Below, one piece after another: positions 7,159 through 16,300 of a DNA stretch of 33,771 bases. Source of the stretch: Acidobacteriota bacterium (GTDB taxonomy: Bacteria; Acidobacteriota; Terriglobia; Bryobacterales; Bryobacteraceae). Made by a program: the position numbers and the translations under genes. Location: positions 1 through 33,771 of the forward strand of contig JAFDVZ010000019.1 in NCBI GenBank assembly GCA_018268715.1, in the 5' to 3' direction. Numbering within the stretch: position 1 is the first letter of the stretch; each line of letters begins with the position of its first letter. Under the pieces are notes generated by a model that did no database searches, had not been told where the DNA came from, and was given only the letters and a program-made list of their open reading frames with translations.

Positions 7159-8327
7159 CAAGCAGACGCAACGAGATTCTCCGGCAGTTCGGCGCAAAGC
7201 CCCTATTGATCGAGGCAGCCAAACTGGACGCGGCGTTCGCGGCCGGTAAGCCGTACTCAATTGAGAATGGGGTGGCCATCATCGATGTCGCCGGCGTGCT
7301 GGCTAACGAACCCTCGCTGTTCGACGCCGTGGTTTACGGCGCGACGGCTTATGGCCAGATCGTCAGTGAGGTCGAACAAGCGGTCGCAGATCCCGCCGTG
7401 CGCGGTGTCTTGCTGCGCATTAACTCGCCAGGTGGTGATTCCGATGGCGCGTTCGAAACCACCGATGCACTGTCGCGGCTTGGCAAACTGAAGCCGCTCT
7501 GGGCCGTTGCGGACAACTCGATGTTCAGCGCGGCCTACCTGCTGGCGAGTTCTGCAGCGCGCATCTACATTCCGGAGTACACGGGCGGCGCCGGCTCCAT
7601 CGGCGTCTACGCTCAGCATCTGGATTGGAGCGAGTACAACCGCAAGCTGGGCGTGAAAGTCACCTACATCGCCGAGGGCGAGGGCAAGACGGACGGGAAT
7701 CCCGACGAACCCCTGACGGAATCGGCGCGGACCAGTCTCGAGGCGGAGGTCGGCCGCCTGTATAGCCTGTTCGTCGCGGCTGTGGCGGCACGGCGCGGGT
7801 TGAGCGAGGACACGGTGCGGGGACTTGGCGCCGCGCTGAAGTATGGGCCCGATGCGGTTGTCGCCGGACTGGCGGACCGCACAGGCACACTCCGTGACGC
7901 CCTCGCCGATCTAATCGTAGCCACGCGGAAATCCGGGGCAATCGCAAGTCCCACCATCTCAACGAAACCAGGAGGCAACCCCACTATGACGGAAGAAACG
8001 GCCCGGGTCGAAAGTCCCGAGCCACCCATTGACACCGAGAGCATCCGCGCGGACGCGCACCGGCGGGGATACGCGGAGGCCCGCGAAATCGTCGAATTGT
8101 GCGCCCTGGCCAGGATGCCCAATCGCGCGGCTGGACTGCTTGCCCGCAACGCAGGTCTCGCCGAAGTGCGTCAGCAGCTCCTCGATGCCTTGGCGGCGGA
8201 AGAAGCGCCTGAGGTCCGTTCGCACGTGTTGCCTGAGACGGGCACGAAGGCAACATCGAGCCTCAACGACAATCCCGTGGTAAAGGCCGTTGAGCAACTG
8301 GCGGCAACCGTGAAAGGAGGCAAGTAG
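7155..8327 (+). CDS. S49-family capsid maturation protease with C-terminal scaffold region (gpC-like)
   Basis: 390 residues. Residues about 35-265 are an S49/SppA-type serine protease: INSPGGDSDG (90-99), the nucleophile region NSMFSAAYLL with Ser125, GSIGVYAQ, and EGEGKTDGNP with Lys178 as the likely general base. The last motif matches lambda gpC closely. Residues 278-390 form a charged helical tail with the character of a scaffold. As in lambda C/Nu3, that tail can be made separately from an internal start (7986). The gene stands between portal and decoration protein, the standard place. It cleaves scaffold and head proteins in the procapsid. Confidence 0.93.
   Translation: MTSRRNEILRQFGAKPLLIEAAKLDAAFAAGKPYSIENGVAIIDVAGVLANEPSLFDAVVYGATAYGQIVSEVEQAVADPAVRGVLLRINSPGGDSDGAFETTDALSRLGKLKPLWAVADNSMFSAAYLLASSAARIYIPEYTGGAGSIGVYAQHLDWSEYNRKLGVKVTYIAEGEGKTDGNPDEPLTESARTSLEAEVGRLYSLFVAAVAARRGLSEDTVRGLGAALKYGPDAVVAGLADRTGTLRDALADLIVATRKSGAIASPTISTKPGGNPTMTEETARVESPEPPIDTESIRADAHRRGYAEAREIVELCALARMPNRAAGLLARNAGLAEVRQQLLDALAAEEAPEVRSHVLPETGTKATSSLNDNPVVKAVEQLAATVKGGK
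7970..7988 (+). promoter_or_regulatory. internal ribosome binding site and in-frame start for a nested scaffold
   Basis: AGGAGG (7970-7975) is a perfect Shine-Dalgarno, ten bases before an in-frame ATG at 7986. Within the protease gene these bases encode Pro-Gly-Gly-Asn-Pro-Thr, so a strong ribosome binding site is embedded in coding sequence exactly at the protease/scaffold border. Confidence 0.8.
7986..8327 (+). CDS. nested capsid scaffold protein (Nu3-like), same frame as the protease
   Basis: 113 residues from the internal ATG (Met278 of the protease ORF) to the shared stop. The product is acidic at its start (MTEETARVESPEPPIDTE), then helical and charged (residues about 20-80), with a basic C-terminus ending KGGK, similar in layout to phage scaffolds, which are helical and bind capsid protein through a basic tail. 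It would be made in excess over the protease because of its own strong ribosome binding site. Known for lambda Nu3 within C; inferred here from the site and the protein character. Confidence 0.72.
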   Translation: MTEETARVESPEPPIDTESIRADAHRRGYAEAREIVELCALARMPNRAAGLLARNAGLAEVRQQLLDALAAEEAPEVRSHVLPETGTKATSSLNDNPVVKAVEQLAATVKGGK

Positions 8328-8330
8328 CCG

Positions 8331-8999
8331 ATGTCTGTCACAACTGAATCGAAGCGCTTGGGCGACTGGCTCAAGTGGGAGGAGGAGAACCAGTACAGCC
8401 GGGACCTTGTAACCGTGCTGGCGGGCAGTGGCGCGGTTCGCGCGTTGACCGGCGGCATGGTGCTGGGCCGGGTCACCAAGGGGACAGCCACGGCGGCAGC
8501 CGTCGCCGGCAATACCGGCAATGGCACGATCACCACAAACCCCACTGTGGGCCAAGCCGCCAAAGCTGGCATCTACCAGGTCGTCTGCATCGAGCCTGCG
8601 GCCAACAGCGGAAAGTTTTCGGTTGAGGATCCCGATGGCATCCTGATCGGCGTCGCCACGGTGGGCGTGCAATTCGCGGTGCATCTGACGTTCACGATCG
8701 CGGACGGTGCGGTGGACTTCGCCTCCGGAGACGCATTCACGATCACCGTGGCGACCGGTTCCGGCAAGGCAAAGCAGATCGACTTTTCCGCCACCGACGG
8801 TTCGGACATTGCGTGTGGCATCCTCACCGACGACACCACGGCTCCCGACGGTGCCGACCGCTCGGCGGTGGCCGTCGTGCGCAACGCGATCGTTGCGGAC
8901 AACGGCATCACTTGGCCGGCTGGCGCGACCACGAATCAGAAGAACGCGGCCATCGCCCAACTGAAGTCCCTGGGCATTCTGGTCCGCCAAGGAGCGTAA
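8331..8999 (+). CDS. head decoration protein (gpD-like) with an inserted beta-rich domain
   Basis: 222 residues, about twice the size of lambda gpD. The start (ESKRLGDWLKWEEENQYSRD) and the end (ACGILTDDTTAPDG, then VVRNAIV and a helical AIAQLKSLGILVRQGA) match the gpD fold that trimerises on the capsid surface. Between residues about 52 and 135 lies a Gly/Thr/Val-rich stretch (GNTGNGTITTNPTVGQAAKA, then TFTIADGAVDFASGDAFTI) that looks like an added beta-sandwich. A Shine-Dalgarno AAGGAGG lies about ten bases upstream of the ATG. Confidence 0.87.
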   Translation: MSVTTESKRLGDWLKWEEENQYSRDLVTVLAGSGAVRALTGGMVLGRVTKGTATAAAVAGNTGNGTITTNPTVGQAAKAGIYQVVCIEPAANSGKFSVEDPDGILIGVATVGVQFAVHLTFTIADGAVDFASGDAFTITVATGSGKAKQIDFSATDGSDIACGILTDDTTAPDGADRSAVAVVRNAIVADNGITWPAGATTNQKNAAIAQLKSLGILVRQGA

Positions 9000-9002
9000 C
9001 TC

Positions 9003-10007
9003 ATGTTGAATCCCTTTTCGAATGACGCCTTCAACATGGTGGCCTTGACGGCCGCCATCAACAAGATCCCCAACAACTACGGCCGCGTCGAGCAACTCGG
9101 GCTGATGACGCCGGAGGGAGTGCGCACTCGCACCATCCTGATCGAGGAGATGAGCGGCGTGCTCAACCTGCTGCCGACGATGCCGGTCGGCGCGCCAGGC
9201 ACGCTGGGGACGCAGGCCAAGCGCAAGGTACGGTCCTTCGTGATCCCGCACATCCCGCACGATGACGTCGTGCTTCCGGAAGAGGTGCAGGGGCTGCGGG
9301 CCTTTGGCTCGGAGAACGATCTGGAAGCGCTGTCGAATCTCATCGCCAGAAAGCTACAGAACATGCGCAATAAGCATGCGATCACGCTCGAGCACCTTCG
9401 CATGGGTGCTCTCAAGGGCGTGATCCTCGACGCCGACGGCTCGACGCTGTATGACCTCTACAGCGAATTCGGGATCACGGCCAAGACGGTGAACTTCGCT
9501 CTCGGCACCAACACCACCGAGGTCTTGCTGAAGATCCTCGAAGTGAAGAGGCACATTGAGGATAACCTGCGCGGAGAGTTCATGACGGGGATCTACTGCC
9601 TCTGCTCGCAGGGCTTCTTTGACGCGCTGACGACTCACCCCAAAGTGAAGGAGGCCTTCCAGTATTTCCAGCGCAGCCAGCAACTTGGCAATGACTACCG
9701 GGCCGGCTTCACCTTCGGCGGCATCACGTTCGAGGAGTACCGCGGGCAGGCGACGGACGCCACCGGCAATGTGCGAAAGTTCATTGCCGACGACGAAGCG
9801 CACTTCTTCCCGCTCGGCACCGCCTCGACGTTCCGGACGTACTTCGCGCCGGCCGATTTCAACGAGACGGCGAATACGCTGGGGCTGCCGCTCTACGCGA
9901 AACAGGCGCCACGGAAGTTCGAGCGCGGCACGGATGTCCATACGCAGTCGAACCCCTTGCCGATTTGCCTCCGCCCGGAGGTGTTGGTCAAGGGCACGAA
10001 GGCGTAA
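9003..10007 (+). CDS. major capsid protein, lambda gpE family
   Basis: 334 residues, close to the 341 of lambda gpE. Family segments visible are FSNDAFNMVALTAAINKIPN at the N-terminus, the extended loop region (LGTQAKRKVRSFVIPHIPHD), MRNKHAITLEHLRMGALKGV and a C-terminal LPLYAKQAPRKFERGTDVHT. These match the HK97-fold capsid proteins of the gpE group. AAGGAG (8989-8994) precedes the ATG. It forms the icosahedral shell. Confidence 0.94.
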   Translation: MLNPFSNDAFNMVALTAAINKIPNNYGRVEQLGLMTPEGVRTRTILIEEMSGVLNLLPTMPVGAPGTLGTQAKRKVRSFVIPHIPHDDVVLPEEVQGLRAFGSENDLEALSNLIARKLQNMRNKHAITLEHLRMGALKGVILDADGSTLYDLYSEFGITAKTVNFALGTNTTEVLLKILEVKRHIEDNLRGEFMTGIYCLCSQGFFDALTTHPKVKEAFQYFQRSQQLGNDYRAGFTFGGITFEEYRGQATDATGNVRKFIADDEAHFFPLGTASTFRTYFAPADFNETANTLGLPLYAKQAPRKFERGTDVHTQSNPLPICLRPEVLVKGTKA

Positions 10008-10010
10008 GCC

Positions 10011-10313
10011 ATGGCCGATTGGACCTCCCTGCTGGGCACACTGAACGCCACCGTGCTCGGTGTGTTTGGCAGGGAGGTCACGTATCTGCCACAGGCCGGC
10101 AGCCAGAAGAGCCTCCGGGCCATTTTCGAAAACACGCGTGACGCCCAGGAGAACTCTCCAGGCGTCTACGCAGTCCTGTTTGTCCGGGTGGTGGATCTGC
10201 CGCAGCCCCCCCAACGAGGAGACGAGGTCACGGCGGACGGCCAGACATACAAGGTGTTCGACATCGAGGCTGATACGAGCGGAGCCGTTGTGCTTCGGTT
10301 GCGGCAGGTGTAG
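10011..10313 (+). CDS. head-tail connector, gpFII-like
   Basis: 100 residues. The C-terminal half (LFVRVVDLPQPPQRGDEVTA, then GQTYKVFDIEADTSG) follows the gpFII pattern (FVR, then RGD and a hydrophobic strand), a small beta-barrel that seals the head and receives the tail. Position after the capsid gene agrees. Its stop TAG overlaps the following GTG by one base. Confidence 0.75.
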   Translation: MADWTSLLGTLNATVLGVFGREVTYLPQAGSQKSLRAIFENTRDAQENSPGVYAVLFVRVVDLPQPPQRGDEVTADGQTYKVFDIEADTSGAVVLRLRQV

Positions 10314-10315
10314 TG

Positions 10316-10771
10316 ATGCCGTCCGTTCGCATCTGGGAGAAGAAACAGATCCGGCTCGACCGGCTCAACTTTGCCCAGCACCAGATGTTCAAGATTGCGA
10401 ACGTCGGCGTGGCGGTGGTGAAGAACCGGCTCGCGGCCGCGCAGGGGCCGACCGACTCAGCGGCGAAGCCACTCACCAAGCGATACGCCATCTGGAAGAC
10501 AAAGCGCGGTCGGGGCAATCGCCGGAACCTGACTCTTACCGGCGACATGCTGCGCAACTTCCAGGTGCGAACCGTGAGCGAGAACAAAGCGCGTTCGGGT
10601 CTTTCCACTCGCAAGGACCGCATCAAAGCCTGGGCCAACCAGAAGATTGAGTCCTGGGTGGTGTTCTCCGCTCGCAACAAGGCAGCCCTGACGGAGGCGG
10701 CGCGGCGAGTGTTTCGGGAAAGCGTCAAGCGTCTGACGATGGAGCGGGCATTGGGCGGTAAGCAACGATGA
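10316..10771 (+). CDS. tail completion / virion morphogenesis protein (gpZ or HK97 gp10-like)
   Basis: 151 residues from ATG 10316; a GTG at 10313 adds one. It is strongly basic. The segment NLTLTGDMLRNFQVRTVSEN (residues about 74-93) is typical of tail completion proteins that finish the neck side of the tail. Position between the connector and the terminator-like gene supports this. The stop overlaps the next ATG (10768-10771). Confidence 0.68.
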   Translation: MPSVRIWEKKQIRLDRLNFAQHQMFKIANVGVAVVKNRLAAAQGPTDSAAKPLTKRYAIWKTKRGRGNRRNLTLTGDMLRNFQVRTVSENKARSGLSTRKDRIKAWANQKIESWVVFSARNKAALTEAARRVFRESVKRLTMERALGGKQR

Positions 10772-11241
10772 TCGACACGGCGCAACTGCTGGATTCACTG
10801 GTCGTCATGCTCCGGGACATTCCCGAGTTGGTGATGGAGATGGGCGGAGATCCGGAGCGAATCTATGCTTACCACGATCAGTACCCGAAGCGGTCGAGTC
10901 TTGCGTATGCCATCCACCAGATGCCGGCGCCCTCCATCATGTCTGCCTGGCAGGGCACGACTCCGGGTGCCTTTGGAGGCGTTGATGTCTGGAAGCACCA
11001 GGTGACCCTCTACCTGCGGGCGAGGGAAACCTTCGACGGCGATCCGCCGACCGCCTACTTCCGGCTGTTCCGACTGATTACCAAGGGCGTGCCGACCTCA
11101 GTGGGGGTGCCGATGCTGAACGCCACCGTGCACCCATCCTGCTACCCGATGGACCTGCCGCTCATCCAGCGACAAACCGATGCCGAGGGCCTCGATTACT
11201 TCGAGGTTCCGCTCACATTCACGGAGATGGGAGATGAGTGA
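10768..11241 (+). CDS. putative tail terminator protein (gpU-like by position)
   Basis: 157 residues. The C-terminal half has alternating beta-type segments (WKHQVTLYLRA, LFRLITKGVPTS, LDYFEVPLTFTEMGDE) like the terminator proteins that cap the tail tube. There is no diagnostic motif; the call rests on gene order (completion protein, this gene, tube). Overlapped by ATGA at the start and by the next small gene at the end. Confidence 0.55.
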   Translation: MIDTAQLLDSLVVMLRDIPELVMEMGGDPERIYAYHDQYPKRSSLAYAIHQMPAPSIMSAWQGTTPGAFGGVDVWKHQVTLYLRARETFDGDPPTAYFRLFRLITKGVPTSVGVPMLNATVHPSCYPMDLPLIQRQTDAEGLDYFEVPLTFTEMGDE

Positions 11242-11410
11242 AACCGTTTGGATGATGCCCCCATACGGGCAAGGCGAGCCGCGTGAGGTAGAAGCGACAC
11301 CGGCTCAGTTGCTGCCGCTGATGAATACGGGCTGGAGCCAGTGTCCGCCACCGGAGAAGGAGAACCATGTCGACGACGAGACTGCAAGAGATTCAGATCT
11401 GCTTCGGTAA
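11234..11410 (+). CDS. 58-residue phage protein of unknown function
   Basis: ATG at 11234 overlaps the end of the upstream gene. The sequence (SETVWMMPPYGQGEPREVEA, then LLPLMNTGWSQCPPP) resembles short phage proteins with a single small domain in which a Trp-Pro-Gly-Tyr-like start, an LxPLMxxGW motif and a Pro/Cys end recur. Its tail overlaps the start of the tube gene by 44 bases, and the Shine-Dalgarno of the tube gene lies inside it. Its role is unknown; it may be a small virion or neck protein. Confidence 0.6.
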   Translation: MSETVWMMPPYGQGEPREVEATPAQLLPLMNTGWSQCPPPEKENHVDDETARDSDLLR

Positions 11411-12410
11411 GGGCAAGCAGACCGACATCGCGACGGCGCAGACTGCCGCCAACATGTGGCAGTTGCGGAAGCTCAATGCCGCGCTGGCCAACCCGAAGCT
11501 CAACACTGAGAACGACGCCGAGGAGTACGGCAAGGGTCACGAGTTTCCGACCCAGACCTTCAAGACGTCCTGGGACGTGAGCGGGACGTTGGAGAAATAC
11601 CTCAGCGCCGAGATCGCCGCATGGGCCATGGCGTTCGGGCTAGGGAAAGTAGTGAAGTCCGGCACGACACCGAACTTCACCTACACATGCACGCCGCTGT
11701 TTCCGGCGAACGGCGATGCAGCGGAGTTGCCGTACTTCTCCTTCGTCGAGCAGATCCGCCCGGGCGCGGGTGTTGTGCTCGACCGGATGGCGGTCGGCTG
11801 TGCTGTGGAATCTTGGCAGCTCACCGTGGGCTCCGGTCCCGGCAGGGCCAATTCGAAGATCAACGCAGAGTTCGTCGGCTCCGGCAAGGTCATCGATTCG
11901 GCCACAGGCATCACCATGCCGGCGGCCACGATAGAGAAATTGCTGCCGTCGGCGTCCCTGACGCTGACCATCAATGGCGTCGACTACGTCACCAACAAGA
12001 ACATCGTCTCGCTCGAGACGGGCTGGAAGAACAATCTCAGGATGGACGCGGGCTTCTTCCCCGGCTCCGGGTTCCAAGCCGCCGGCGACGGGTCTTCCGG
12101 CGCGATCCGAGGCCGCCTCGAGTTCGGCAACCGCCAGGGAAACCTCAAGTTCGTCGCCCGATTTGAGAACGGTTCGACGGAGTACACGAAGCTGAAGGCC
12201 CAGACCACGGGCACGGCGGTCATCAATCTCTCGTTCGACACGAACAACTCCCTGCAGATCACCTGGCAGAAGATCGCCTACGCCACCACCGAGCTTGCCG
12301 AGACGGACGGCATCCTCACGGTGGCCGTTGATTGCACGCCGCTCTACGACTCGACCAACGGCATCATCACAGCCGTGGCCAAGTGCAACGTGGATCAGAT
12401 CTGCCAGTAA
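11367..12410 (+). CDS. major tail tube protein
   Basis: 347 residues, with GGAGAAGGAGAA just upstream of ATG 11367. The protein is beta-rich and Gly/Thr/Asn-rich (GHEFPTQTFKTSWDVSGTLE; GRANSKINAEFVGSGKV; GAIRGRLEFGNRQGNLKFVA). The alternation of strands with an EKYLSAEIAAWAMAFGLG helix near residues 76-95 is the usual two-sheet-plus-helix tube fold. It stands between the terminator-like gene and the chaperone gene, as in other siphophages. It polymerises into the tail tube. Confidence 0.8.
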   Translation: MSTTRLQEIQICFGKGKQTDIATAQTAANMWQLRKLNAALANPKLNTENDAEEYGKGHEFPTQTFKTSWDVSGTLEKYLSAEIAAWAMAFGLGKVVKSGTTPNFTYTCTPLFPANGDAAELPYFSFVEQIRPGAGVVLDRMAVGCAVESWQLTVGSGPGRANSKINAEFVGSGKVIDSATGITMPAATIEKLLPSASLTLTINGVDYVTNKNIVSLETGWKNNLRMDAGFFPGSGFQAAGDGSSGAIRGRLEFGNRQGNLKFVARFENGSTEYTKLKAQTTGTAVINLSFDTNNSLQITWQKIAYATTELAETDGILTVAVDCTPLYDSTNGIITAVAKCNVDQICQ

Positions 12411-12421
12411 GGAACGACTTC

Positions 12422-13039
12422 ATGGAAACGACAACTCTTGTTTTCGACGCGACCCGCCCGGTCGCCATCAACCTGCGCACTCCGGAGGGTATGAAGACCA
12501 TCCGGGTCCGCTTCCCGAAGGATCCGGAGTGGACGGAACGCCAGCGGCGCCGGAAGGTGATCATCAAGCAACTCGGCCGTGGCGTCTCCGAGACGACCGT
12601 CGTCAACGCGGAAGATGGCGATGCCGCTCTGCTGGCCAAGATCCGCGACGGCGAGGAACCGGCAGTCGATCCCTTCGAGGCGAGCCGGATCATCGATCAA
12701 TTGAGCCAGGCAGAAGTGGATGACGTGGTCCAGGCAGGCGATGCCTTTCGGGTCTCGACCCGGGTGCTGGGCGGCGTCACAAGCCATATCCTGAGGATGC
12801 CCTCGGCGAAGGACGTCTTTGAGTACCGGCGCGGCTTCGCCCGGATTCTCGACCTCCCGTTCAACCGCCAGGAACTCACCATCAACTTGGCCGCGGCAGG
12901 TGCGCTCTATAAGAGGTTGTCGCAGGGCGCGGAAGGCTACGCCGGCGAGGTGCCCGTCATCCACCAAGCCGTCGCAGTCAAGGCGGCGATCGACGCTCTT
13001 GAAGCTGGCTTCCAGGACGACCGGGACCCAAACTTCTAA
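12422..13039 (+). CDS. tail assembly chaperone, short form (gpG-like)
   Basis: 205 residues, ATG 12422 with AAGGAA upstream; a longer open frame reaching into the tube gene is rejected. The product is mixed, with helical parts (AEVDDVVQAGDAFRVSTRVL; LAAAGALYKRLSQGAEGYAG). Its place between the tube and the tape measure is that of lambda G, a chaperone that coats the tape measure during tail assembly. The last sense codons (CCA AAC TTC) form a slippery site just before the TAA. It is made without frameshifting and is the more abundant form. Confidence 0.72.
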   Translation: METTTLVFDATRPVAINLRTPEGMKTIRVRFPKDPEWTERQRRRKVIIKQLGRGVSETTVVNAEDGDAALLAKIRDGEEPAVDPFEASRIIDQLSQAEVDDVVQAGDAFRVSTRVLGGVTSHILRMPSAKDVFEYRRGFARILDLPFNRQELTINLAAAGALYKRLSQGAEGYAGEVPVIHQAVAVKAAIDALEAGFQDDRDPNF

Positions 13040-13374
13040 TCGGCGAGTGGCGCGAGTGGCCCGAGCAGCCCTCCCTCCGTTATCTGGTTCACTGGGCCCT
13101 GCGGCGCGACGAACTCTGCGACCCGGGGCTGTGCCCGGATGCGCCGGACGGTGGCCAGTGCGATCACTGCCCGCTCGACCGCCTGGATTCCGCCCAGTCT
13201 TCCGAGACCGGCCTGCTCATCCGCCGCGCCATCGACCTCCGGGCGGCGCTGAAGCTCGGTGTCCGAATCGGGCTTGAGGAAATCCGGGCCGATGAGTTCT
13301 TCGCCATGCTCGTCCTCGAAGAAGAACGTGACCGTTTGGACCGTGAACAGTTGAACAACCGTGGCCGACAATAA
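12422..13374 (+). CDS. tail assembly chaperone, -1 frameshift product (gpG-T-like)
   Basis: A -1 slip at 13027-13033 joins 204 residues of the short form to 113 more, giving about 317 residues. The downstream frame starts at CTT 13033 (LLIGEWREWPEQPSLRYLVH) and ends at TAA 13372-13374. It has no start codon until a late ATG, so it can hardly be a separate gene. The extension has four cysteines, C-x4-C-x8-C-x2-C (codons at 13117, 13132, 13159, 13168), followed by a helical region (LLIRRAIDLRAALKLG; EIRADEFFAMLVLEEER). In lambda the T part binds tube subunits while G binds the tape measure. The end overlaps the tape-measure start (13361). Confidence 0.8.
13014..13033 (+). promoter_or_regulatory. 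programmed -1 frameshift signal (CCCAAAC) with upstream SD-like element
   Basis: The heptamer C CCA AAC (13027-13033) has the X XXY YYZ form in the zero frame; a -1 slip re-pairs to CCC AAA. The zero-frame stop follows one codon later (13037-13039). An AGGA at 13014-13017, nine bases upstream, could act as the SD-like stimulator known from bacterial -1 sites. I did not identify a clear downstream hairpin. Confidence 0.75.
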
Positions 13375-16300
13375 ACTCGAACTCGTTGTCGAAGTCGACG
13401 TCAACAAGGCCAATGCGTCCATCAAGACGGTCAACTCGGGCCTGTCGAGCATCGAGCAGACCGCCGCCAAAGCCGCTCATGGCGCATCGTCCAGCATCGA
13501 CGGCATGACGGCCGCCATGGTGAAGGGAGCCACTGCCGGGAACCTCCTCGCCGAGGGCATCAAGAAAGCCATCGAGTGGGCCAAGGAATGGACCATCGAG
13601 GCCGCTAAACTCGCCGCGCACGAGGCCCGGATGGAGGCCTCCACGCGCGCGCTCGCGAAGGCCCACGGGGTCAGCGCAGAGGCCATGGAGCGGTCGGTCG
13701 AGGCCGTCCGCAAGGTTGGCTTCCACGGCGAGGATGCCCTCCACACCATCGACCGGATGATCATCGCCGACTTGGACCTTTCCAAGGCGCAGGGCCTGGC
13801 GAAGATCGCCAAGGACGCTGCCGCAATCGAAAACATCTCAGCTCCGGAGGCCCTGGAGAAGATCCTCCAGGCCATCGAGTTCGGCAATGCGCGCGCGCTC
13901 CGTGCGGCCGGCCTGCGCGTGGACCTCGAGAAAGAGGTGCAGGTCGCCGAACTGACCCTCGGCCGCACACTCTCAGAGAACGAAAAGGTTCAACTCCGAT
14001 ACAACGCCGTCGTCCGCGAGGCCGCAAAGATCCAGGGCGCCGCCGCGGCTGCGTCAGGCGAAGCCGAGTCCCAGATGAAGGCCCTCTCGCGCGAAGTGGA
14101 TGAACTGAAGGAGGCCGTCGGCGCGCGATTCCAAGAGCAGTTCAAAGCCATCGTCCATGGGTTTCGGGAGCTTGTCGGCTGGCTGAAGGACAACACGGAT
14201 CTGCTGGTGAAGTTCGGCGAGACCGCCCTGTGGGTGGCAGGCATCCTCGCCACGTATGGTCTGGCCACCAAGATCATGGAGCTGGCCAAGGCAATCGCCG
14301 CTCTCAACCTGGCCAGTCTGAACCCGTATGCACTGCTCGCCGGCGGCGTGGTTGCAGCGGGCGCCATCGTCTACTCGGAGTGGAAGAACACCCAGGAACA
14401 ACTCAAGGCCCGCTACGACGAGATGGAGCGGCAAGCCCTCCGCGACGACCTCTTCAAGGGCAAGGTCAAAGTGGATGACCTGCGCAAGAAGGGAATGACG
14501 GATGACCAGATCCGAGAGTTGATCTCCGGCAAGAAGCTGTTGCCCGGGGAGACCTTCGAGTTCGGTGGCCCGAAGATTACCGTCAAGACCACGAACGAGC
14601 CGGACCTCGAAACCCTGAAACGTGCGCAGGAGATCCGGAAAAGGCAGGCGCAGGCGGAGCGGGATTCCCTGGAAGCAGCGCTCGCGGCGGAGGCTCATGG
14701 TGTCACGGGGCCGGCGAAGATCCTGCTCGAAATGCGGAAGGAGATCTCGAAGTACACCACCTTCGTCGATGACCGGGGCGCCACGCATCCAATGCGTCTC
14801 ACCGCCAAGACGCGCGAGAACCTTGAGCGAGAACTGCGCGCCAAGGTTCGGCAGATGCAGAAAGAAGAGATGGCCGACTACCTTAAGGAACAGCAGGAGG
14901 CGTACCAGCAGCGCCTGGCCTGGGAGTCGGACCTCTATCAGAAGCGCCTGACCAACAACGAGGATATCGCGCGGCGAAACCTCGATCACCTCGCCGACGT
15001 GTACAGGTTCGAAGAGCAGCGCGCGGGCTACGGGCGCGATGCCCAGTTGCGGGCTGTCGAAGCGTTGGACGCGCAGACGCTCCGGCAGAAACTCTGGGTC
15101 GAGCAGCGCAAGATGGAGATCGAGGTCGCCTATCTACAGCGCGTGAATGACATTAAGCTGCGGCTGTTCGACCTCGACACCTCGCGGATGCTGATCGAGG
15201 AAGAAGCCAACCTGAAGCGGCTGGGCTACAAGGCGGATGAGATCCGCGCGCGGATCGCCGAAGTCACCCAGCAGAGGCAAGACCTGCGAGGTCAGCAGCA
15301 GGAGTCCACGGATGCAGCGATTCAGGCCGCGCGGGAGAATGCGGCGGTCCGTCAGGGCCAGCTCATCCGCGATGAGAATCGACGGATCTTCGATTCTTTC
15401 AAGCGCCAGGCCGAGGGCGTCTTCGATGCGCTGCTCACGAAATCGCAATCCATCTGGTCCGCGATCGGCAACTCGCTCAAGACAGCTCTGCTGACCGCCA
15501 TCAAGGACGTTGTGTCGTCGCGGGTGGCGGCGATGCTGATGCAATTGTTCACCGGGCAGAAGGTGTCGTTCCAGCCGGGAGGGATGGGTGGCGGCGGGAT
15601 GCTCGGCAAGTTGGGCGGGATCCTGGGCGTCGGAGCCGTGCCTGTGTTTGCTGGCGGCGCGCCGGGCGGGACTCCGCCGTTTGTGCCGTCCGGAGGCGGG
15701 GTGCCTTCAATTATTCCCTCGGTGTTCGGGGCTCCCACTGGTGCCACCCCTCCTTTCGTTCCCTCGGCGGGCGGCGCGGCCGGAACGGGCGGCATATTCT
15801 CGAAGGCGGGATGGGCAGGATTCCTGCCCGGTTTGAAGTCATTCCTTGGGATCGGCGGCAGCGTACAGCTCGCGCCCGGCGTCGCCACCACTTGGGAAGC
15901 GGCCACGCTGGGCCAGAAGCTCTCCTCCATCGGCAAGTCGAATGCCGCGCTGATGGCCGGCGCGATGCTCGCCTTCGACGGCCTCCGCCGCGGCGGTTTC
16001 ACGGGTATGGCCGAGACCACCGCAGGCGGCGCGATGATCGGCTACAAGTTCGGCGGGCCGCTCGGCGCGGCCATCGGCGCGGCCGCGGGACTGGTTGCCG
16101 GCATCGTGCGCCTATTCGTGAAGGGTGCCGAGGAGAAGGCGAAGGCCAAGATCAAGGCGCTGTACGGCGTCGACATCGCCGACAAAGGCGTTCTGAAGCA
16201 GATCGTCGACACGGCGAAATCGGCCTTCGGCGGCAACCTCGATCTCGCTATCCGGTCGCCTCAGGTCCGCGACTTGATTCAGTTGTACGCGATGACCACC

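Noticed and set aside
7959-9260. 433-codon open frame on the minus strand
   Set aside because: It lies opposite the protease, decoration and capsid genes, which have clear family motifs. GC-rich coding strands give long antisense frames. The translation is Arg/Gly/His-rich without any domain.
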